A stretch of 64,000 nt of DNA from Cladorhizidae sp. MBARI D1340-BT2 (taxonomy: Eukaryota; Porifera; Demospongiae; Poecilosclerida; Cladorhizidae), in assembly GCA_028752905.1 (NCBI GenBank), contig JAQNBH010000015.1, positions 14,708,036 through 14,772,035 on the forward strand, read 5' to 3'. The notes under the pieces were generated by a model. It worked only from the letters and a program-made list of their open reading frames with translations. It had not been told where the DNA came from and ran no database searches. The translations under genes were made by a program, and so were the position numbers. Position 1 is the first letter of the stretch. Every line of letters starts with the position of its first letter. Below are positions 58,465 through 64,000 of the stretch, one piece after another.

Positions 58465-61400
58465 TACTACTAAATATATTAGTACTACTATTATTATTTT
58501 ATCACTTACTATTATTATTACTAGTTACTTATTATTACTATTACTAATATATTATTTCTGCTACTTATTATTACTATTATTATTTTTTATCATTACTACT
58601 ACTATTATTACTACTACTACTATTATATTATTATTACTAATATTATTATTGTTCGGCAAGCGAAGGAGATGCATGTTCATCACACGGAGCCATAAATGGC
58701 CGACCTATAAGTGTGTGTGAACTTCAACATCGTAACTCTGCGCATTATACACTTAATCACACCTGCTAGGAGCTGAGGATGTGAATAAGAGCTGGTCCAG
58801 TTAAGGATGTGAATAAGCTGGTCCAGTTAAGGATGTGAAACCCCCCCAAAAAGATGAAAATGGGGAGCGAGAGAAGAGGAAAACCTGCTAGAGGAACTGA
58901 GGAGAGCTACATGTAGACTACGAAGAACCTTTTTGCCTCAAGCATGTGTGGTTACTATGTTCATTACAGGTGCAATAAGTGGCCATTACACGGAGCAATA
59001 TGTGGCCTTGTCCAAGTGCAATGAACTGCTCTTTATATAACTTAATTTTTCTCATATTTTTGGCTTCCACTTCTACATTGGCACGTGCCTTGGCTTGCCC
59101 CCCATGTTTGTTCTACATGGGCACGTGCCTTGGCTTGCCCCCCATGTTTGAGCATGGCTATGTTTATGTATTCATATACTCTCCCCCTTCCTATTAGCTG
59201 GACTTGGGAGACTCTTGGATTGATGGGAAGCACTGCGACTACAAGATTATAAGACACCTCAGGTAACAATGGCCTCCATCATTATCGCTGTCACCATCAT
59301 CGTCATCTCGAAATAGCCATTGGCATCATCGTGCCACTATCTTCATCGGATAATGACCTTATATGTATTGAGACTTTTGTTTGTTATTAAGAGTCTAGTG
59401 GGTGTGGTCTAGTGGGTGTGGCAAGTCATTCCACATCTCATGACTGTAAAATTAGCAGTAGATGTAACTCCCAAAGTGGTGGCCATCCCCCACCCAACCT
59501 CACCAGTGTACACACTTGCTCTCTCTGTGTCGGACCTTTGTTTGTCGATGTTTGTAGCAGGGACAACCTTGCCAACAAAACACTACATGCAGACAAAGCC
59601 AGGGATACCTTGAAGCAGAGCAGCAGCTGCAAGCAAGTAGCTTGCACCACATGTGTGTTTTGGGTGCGACAGAATTCCATTTTGTATCTACGCCTGAGCT
59701 GACATTCCCCTTTCCTCCCGAGACATTGGCTTTCGAAAGCACGCCAGTCGCGGTGTCTAATGTTTGCTGTTAAAACGTGATGTAGCAGGTCTGATGTGTT
59801 GTCACACAAGTCCTGGGAGGGGGAACTTTAACGCCATGCTCCGAAGCTTTTGTGGAAGTGGGCTTGAAGGGAAATCTTCGCCAGAACAAGATTCCTTGGT
59901 TTTGTGAGCATGGAATGGTAGGGTGGTTTGGGCATAACTGTCTCTTGTTCTCAGCACAATCCTCGCCTTAAAGTGTGTGCTTGCGGTGTAGGCCCGGGGA
60001 AACAAGGCATTGCTACCATGTGACGGTTTAAGTGTTGATCACTGAAGGGTGCTGGCCAAAAGCGAGGTATGTTAGCGAGGGCTGTACTTGGTGTACTCGC
60101 TGGATGCTTCTTAACACATCAAGGTGTTTTGACGGCGGTCTGCCTCGAATTTAATGCTTGGTCAAATGGGAGGCTTATGTGGAGGGTTTGGTACGCATGG
60201 AGGCATGTGTTTGGGGCTCTTGAGGAGGAGGGGGGGAGGAGGGAAAGTTCTAGCATCCCTACCCGACCAACGGTTAATGCTGTTCCTCTGTTGTTGAGTT
60301 TCTTGTTAAATTGTTGTTGATCTGTTGTTGATGTCCCTATTGTTGGCAGACAGCTGTTACATTGCAGTTTCTGTTCTGTGTTTCGTGTACACAGCACCAA
60401 CACCGTTGTCCGTCTGTTTCTGCGTATTGTTGGATTCTCGCTGCTGTTGTTGTTTCTATGTCATTGTTGTTGTTGGTTCTTATTGCAGCATTTGTTGTTG
60501 TTGTTGGTTCTCATTGCATCACTTGTTGTTGTTGTTGTTGGTTCTCATTGCAGCATTTGTTGTTGTTGTTGTTGTTGGTTCTCATTGCATCACTTGTTGT
60601 TGTTGTTGTTGGTTCTCATTGCATCACTTGTTGTTGTTGTTGGTACTCATTGCAGCATTTGTTGTTGTTGTTGTTGGTTCTCATTGCAGCATTTGTTGTT
60701 GTTGTGTTATTTCTGCTGTCATTATTGTTGGTTCACTGTTGCTGTTTTCAAGGTTGTAGCTAGACCTGTTACTACAGTACATACTATCTGTGTAGCGTGA
60801 TGCAAGCCCTCTCAGAGTTAAACAAATTCACGACTGCTCGTGTCGTATATTTTGCTGCAGTGTTATTCATATCCAAGTCTCCCCCAAGCCCCTTCCACAA
60901 ACAAGTCCCGAGGCACCTCATCACACCGAACTCACCCGGACCCCTGCAGAGCCCCCTCAGCATGCAGAATCCTCCGGGTCCTGCCGCCCTCATCACTGCT
61001 GGAGTCCCCCTTGCAGTGTGCTCTTGTGCGGCGCTACCGTGGGTCAGTGTAGGCAGCTGGCCGGCCAACTGCTCCAAGCCCTCAGGGCAGTGGCATGCTG
61101 GAGCCACGACAAGGTCCTGACTTGACTAAATGCTTATTTATTAGGCAAGGTGTGGTAATAGCCATTGGCATGGGAAGTCGTTGGGTGTGAGTTCATTTTG
61201 GTGATAACTTTTATATATGGGAGGGAAAGAGATGAGACGAGTGCTTAACAACACTGACACATGTGGTGGCACTGACTCCCCTAACAACACTGACACATGT
61301 GGTGGCACTGACTCCCCTAACAACACTGACACATGTGGTGGCACTGACTCCCCTAACAACACTGACACATGTGGTGGCACTGACTCCTCCTTCCCTTCCT

Positions 61401-63270
61401 TCATATTCCGACATCCGTCCAGTGAATACTTCGTGTGTGGTTCACAGGCTTTCTACGAGATTTACACACACCAATGTACTCTCATTGATGTAATAGTAAA
61501 CACCAATCTGGTGTTGATATATAATACACACAAATGTACTCTCATTGGTGTAGATATATATATAATAGTACCCACTAATGTACTCTAGATATATATATAA
61601 TAGTACCCACTAATGTACTCTGATTGGTGTTGATATATAATACACACCAATGTACTCTCATTGGTGTAGATATATATATAATAGTACCCACTAATGTACT
61701 CTCATTGGTGTAGATATATATATAATAGTACCCACTAATGTACTCTGATTGGTGTTGATATATAATAGTACACACCAATGTACTCTCATTGGTGTAGATA
61801 TATATATATAATAGTACCCACTAATGCACTCTGATTGGTGTTGATATATAATAGTACACACCAATGTACTCTCATTGGTGTAGATATATATATATAATAG
61901 TACCCACTAATGTCTTGGTGTAGATATATATAATAGTACCCACTAATGTACTCTGATTGGTGTTGATATATAATAGTACACACCAATGTACTGTCATTGG
62001 TGTTGATGCTCATAGACGTAGAGACATATCTCACTTTCAGCCCACTCAACCTGGGAGCCATGCCAGAGGTGTGGTTCTGTTTCATGGAGGAGGAGGATGG
62101 GCTGAATGTGGTGGTGGATGGTGTTTGTTTTATTCCCACTAACATGTGACACAGTGGGGGGAGGTGGAGGTGGGGGGGTGGAGAGGCCGGGTAGTCTGTC
62201 TAGGATGGTGGGAGGTAGAGGGGCTGGGTGAGTTGTGGGAGACAGGTATCTGTCCAGGCTAGTTCTCCCTGTTCCTTCCTCTCCCCCTCTCCCCACCTCG
62301 GGTCAGGAGGAGGAGGAAGTGGTGGCAAGGAAGTTCTCTCTGTCTCGATGTGAAGTTGCAGTCATTTCATTTTTAGTCAGGGTAGTTGTGTGGTTTGGGA
62401 GATCGTGCTTAAAAAAAATATCTATCATGTTTTTTGGAGGGGGGAGGAGTTATGGACTGAAATACGCCCGGCAAATACCCCCCGGCAGTGATCTCTCATG
62501 TTTGCAGAACAGCCCAGAAGTAGATGCACAGGCTACTAGTATAGGTCATGCATACTGTTTTTGCCAAGGACCAGTGCTATTACTACTGCTACTACTATTA
62601 CTAATACACTACTATTACTACTGCTACTGCTTATTACTGCTACTCCTATTGCTGCTGCTACTACTTTACTATTACTGCTGCTACTACTACTACTACTACT
62701 ATTATTACTACTGTACTATTACTACTGTTCTATTAGTACTACTACTATTATTACTAGTACTGCTGCTACTACTACTAATGCTATTCCTTCTACTGCTACT
62801 GTACTAGTACTGCTACTACTACTAATACTATTGCTTCTACTGCTACTATACTAGTACTGGTACTTCTCCTACATGCTACTATACTAGTACTGCTACTCCT
62901 ACTAATACTGCCAACACTACCGCCACGTCATTATGCCCCTTTGATTCTACGACCTTTGTGCTAATGAAGTGGAAAGAAAGTTATGAATATGAAGAGCAAC
63001 TTTTGAACACCCTGTGAGCTTGTCCGATCCTTCATTTGTTTGAATGAAAATCCACTTGACAACAGTGTGACAACCTCTTCACTTGAATACGATTGTCTCG
63101 TAACATATCGACATCATTGATTAGACTAGTGCATGTTCTCATCCAGCACTGTTGTTGGTTCAGGATGCTGGAGAGGAGGGGCCATTGCTTTCCCTGAGGG
63201 CTGGAGGCGTTTGGGAGTTGGCTGTTGCCCGGCAGCTCGAGGAGAACTGCCTGAGGCAGAACTTAATCAG
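50231..63270 (+). CDS. Bardet-Biedl-type chaperonin-like protein (BBS6/MKKS-BBS10 group), 3' end outside window
   Basis: Exons: 50231-50321, 50393-50484, 50555-50603, 50687-50736, 50895-50946, 51062-51123, 51240-51327, 52785-52900, [missing exon], 53925-53945, 54519-54590, 54994-55086, 55922-55997, 57736-57810, 59198-59262, 60861-61113, 63164-63270. All have AG/GT borders and phases agree except across the marked gap. The start is CYGPNG at residues 26-31 (equatorial domain), then TGDGAK at 77-82, matching the chaperonin GDG nucleotide motif. The middle has [53 protein letters not shown] (apical domain). Late exons give [14 protein letters not shown] and [20 protein letters not shown], the second equatorial half. 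BBS6, BBS10 and BBS12 are divergent CCT relatives that help assemble the BBSome for ciliary traffic. The TGDGAK match favours BBS10 and the apical order fits BBS6 equally well; I cannot decide. Exon 60861-61113 has a Pro/Ser-rich insert and a weak donor. Confidence 0.78.
51449..52245. repeat. 18-bp minisatellite, about 42 copies, intronic
   Basis: The unit is CACCGAGAGTGAAATGTT, with CTC and ACAG variants. A few units are shortened to CGTGAAATGCT. It lies in the intron after exon 51240-51327. The long frames on both strands come from the 18-bp period. Confidence 0.93.
52535..52710. repeat. (GT)n-rich microsatellite
   Basis: GTGTGTGTGTGTCAG and related runs, interrupted by CAGTTTGTG and CGGTGTG. 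Confidence 0.85.
53095..53625. repeat. About 26-bp minisatellite, about 20 copies, intronic
   Basis: The unit is GATCCTATGGGGCTGGGTGT plus AGGCGG, alternating ATCCTGTGGGTCTGGGAGTA and ATCATATGGGG variants. Confidence 0.92.
53960..54325. repeat. 18-bp-class minisatellite, about 20 copies, intronic
   Basis: The unit is ACAACAACACCCTCAACACA with CAGCAC and TTGACAC variants. It starts about 15 bp after the small exon at 53925-53945. Confidence 0.92.
54600..54985. repeat. Long polypyrimidine tract
   Basis: About 370 bp that is almost all C and T on the plus strand (CTCCCCTCCTTCTCCATCTC and similar), ending at the acceptor TTTCTGATTGCAG of exon 54994. It may act as an oversized splice-acceptor tract or form triplex DNA. 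No coding is implied. Confidence 0.85.
55087..55335. repeat. About 80-160-bp tandem duplication copying an exon border
   Basis: CTCCTCTGCTTGCTGTTGTA, ACACTATAATAGCCTC and AAATGCACACAAGAA occur three times. One copy includes ACCAAGGCATCAG|GTATCT at 55238-55256, a duplicate of the 3' end and donor of exon 54994-55086. Confidence 0.88.
56565..57199. mobile_element. 635-bp foldback (long terminal inverted repeat) element
   Basis: The left arm, about 56565-56690, starts GTTCCATCCAATCTATGAAT and ends AACACCCTTTGCAACAGA. The right arm, about 57066-57199, is its inverse with few differences. The arms are themselves built from AATCTATGA/TCATAGATT sub-repeats. Flanks are (AT)n on both sides, so the target duplication is probably ATAT or longer but cannot be sized. 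The about 375-bp interior has no recognised protein. It is inserted in an intron of the chaperonin-like gene between exons 55922 and 57736. Confidence 0.8.
57397..57422. repeat. (CTAT)n microsatellite
   Basis: Six to seven perfect CTAT units. Confidence 0.95.
58065..58655. repeat. (TTA)n / (CTA)n microsatellite block with a duplicated segment
   Basis: About 590 bp of TAT, TAC and ACT trinucleotides. A block with ACTACTAAATATATTATTAC and TTTTATCATTATTA occurs at about 58090 and again at about 58305, so a larger segment was duplicated within it. Confidence 0.93.
58660..59060. repeat. Fragment of dispersed repeat family 2
   Basis: GGCCGACCTATAAGTGTGTG and AACTTCAACATCGTAACTCT match 29680-29730 with changes. 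It lies in the intron before exon 59198. A 26-bp duplication (GGCACGTGCCTTGGCTTGCC...) follows at about 59079-59150. Confidence 0.65.
60455..60715. repeat. About 33-36-bp minisatellite with (GTT)n, about 7 copies
   Basis: The unit is GGTTCTCATTGCAGCATTTG plus (TTG)n. Trinucleotide length varies between units. Leu/Val/Cys-rich frames across it are artefacts. Confidence 0.92.
61245..61388. repeat. 36-bp minisatellite, 4 copies
   Basis: The unit is AACAACACTGACACATGTGG followed by TGGCACTGACTCCCCT. Copies are essentially identical. Confidence 0.95.
61460..62010. repeat. About 45-60-bp AT-rich minisatellite, about 11 copies
   Basis: Alternation of AATGTACTCTCATTGGTGTA, GATATATATATAATAGTACC and AATGTACTCTGATTGGTGTT, with variable (TA)n. 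Confidence 0.92.
62570..62915. repeat. (CTA)n/(CTG)n imperfect microsatellite
   Basis: TACTACTGCTACTACTATTA-type sequence with a few larger sub-repeats (TGCTACTGTACTAGTACTGC). Confidence 0.93.
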
Positions 63271-63414
63271 GTATGAAGGATGATGTAAGCATGTGATTAA
63301 TGAAGCACTCTGCTTGTAAGTACCTTGGAGATGAGATAACCCCTCCTTCTTCCCCGAAACAAGGGATCGATGAATTTATTTAAGAGCAGATTCATTCTGT
63401 AGGTAGTTTTGTCT

Positions 63415-63805
63415 TCTTTGACCTAATATATATATGTTTGACCTAATATATATATGTTTGGCCTAATATATATATGTTTGGCCTAATATATATATGTTTG
63501 ACCTAATATATATATGTTTGACCTAATATATATATATATATCTTTGACCTAATATATATATACGTTTGACCTAATATATATCTTTGACCTAATATATATA
63601 TATATATATCTTTGACCTAATATATATATATATATATATATCTTTGACCTAATATATATGTTTGACCTAATATATATATATATATATATATGTTTGACCT
63701 AATATATATACTGTATATATATATGTTTGTAATATATATATATATATATGTTTGACCTTATATATATATGTATATATGTTTGACCTAATATATATATATA
63801 TATAG
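63415..63805. repeat. About 20-bp minisatellite with (TA)n
   Basis: The unit is TTTGACCTAATATATATATG, about 17 copies with expanding TA tracts. It follows exon 63164-63270 in the next intron. Confidence 0.93.
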
Positions 63806-64000
63806 AAGGTAGTTTGCTACTCAATGCTGTGTTAAAGCAGAGCTATTGAATAGTAATAATAGAAAAGCACTGGGATGACTAGTCCTACTATAGTTTCATG
63901 CTAATGCAATCATCAGGGACAATGAGCAACTGAGGTGGCATATATGAGATGGGGCAGGCAAGTGGGATGATGCAAGACAGACAATACAACAATCAAGTGT

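Noticed and set aside
60349..60450. Segment after TTGTTGGCAG as an exon of the chaperonin-like gene
   Set aside because: It is phase-compatible but runs into the GTT repeat without a clear donor. Skipping it joins 59262 to 60861 in frame.
62041..62145. Exon candidate with acceptor TCACTTTCAG (two open frames)
   Set aside because: Not needed: exon 60861-61113 joins 63164 in phase, and neither frame extends the chaperonin alignment. It could be an alternative or non-coding segment.

Overview
The window is animal nuclear DNA. It has spliced genes with GT-AG introns of about 70 bp to several kb, metazoan gene families (an Iroquois-type TALE homeobox gene, an LL5/PHLDB-like PH-domain gene, a Bardet-Biedl-type chaperonin-like gene), a Penelope-like retroelement, a PIF/Harbinger-type element, and very many minisatellites. 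The divergent Iroquois homeodomain, the short introns and the absence of vertebrate or arthropod repeat families fit an early-branching animal, most likely a sponge; that placement is inference. Nothing prokaryotic, viral or organellar was recognised.

Layout. 1-24.7 kb is almost entirely repeats: dispersed-element copies (2.2-2.85, 5.0-6.7, 8.0-12.0, 12.1-14.6, 16.7-18.8, 23.0-24.1 kb) and large minisatellites (5.2-6.7, 8.2-10.3, 19.3-22.3 kb). One good candidate coding exon (2974-3199, minus) belongs to an unidentified gene running off the left edge. 24.7-45.7 kb holds the 3' part of a plus-strand gene whose last five exons encode a C-terminal PH domain. Its introns carry a Harbinger-type element (25142-26109), a dead Penelope-like element (about 38.4-40.56 kb, minus) and several minisatellites. 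45.7-48.1 kb is a convergent intergenic interval.

48146-50065 (minus) is a complete Iroquois-like homeobox gene with a TATA box. The chaperonin-like gene starts at 50231 on the plus strand, about 165 bp from the inferred Iroquois transcription start, and runs beyond the right edge with at least 16 exons. Its introns hold seven or more tandem arrays, a 635-bp foldback element and a long polypyrimidine tract.

Most long open frames in the window are by-products of tandem arrays whose unit length is a multiple of 3 (72, 30, 42, 18, 15 bp). I do not treat them as genes. No gene-cluster system is present. The most interesting signals are the Iroquois/chaperonin divergent gene pair, the Harbinger insertion with its empty site preserved in flanking repeats, a repeated hammerhead-like motif next to the Penelope element, and minisatellites caught expanding from single-copy segments of dispersed repeats.
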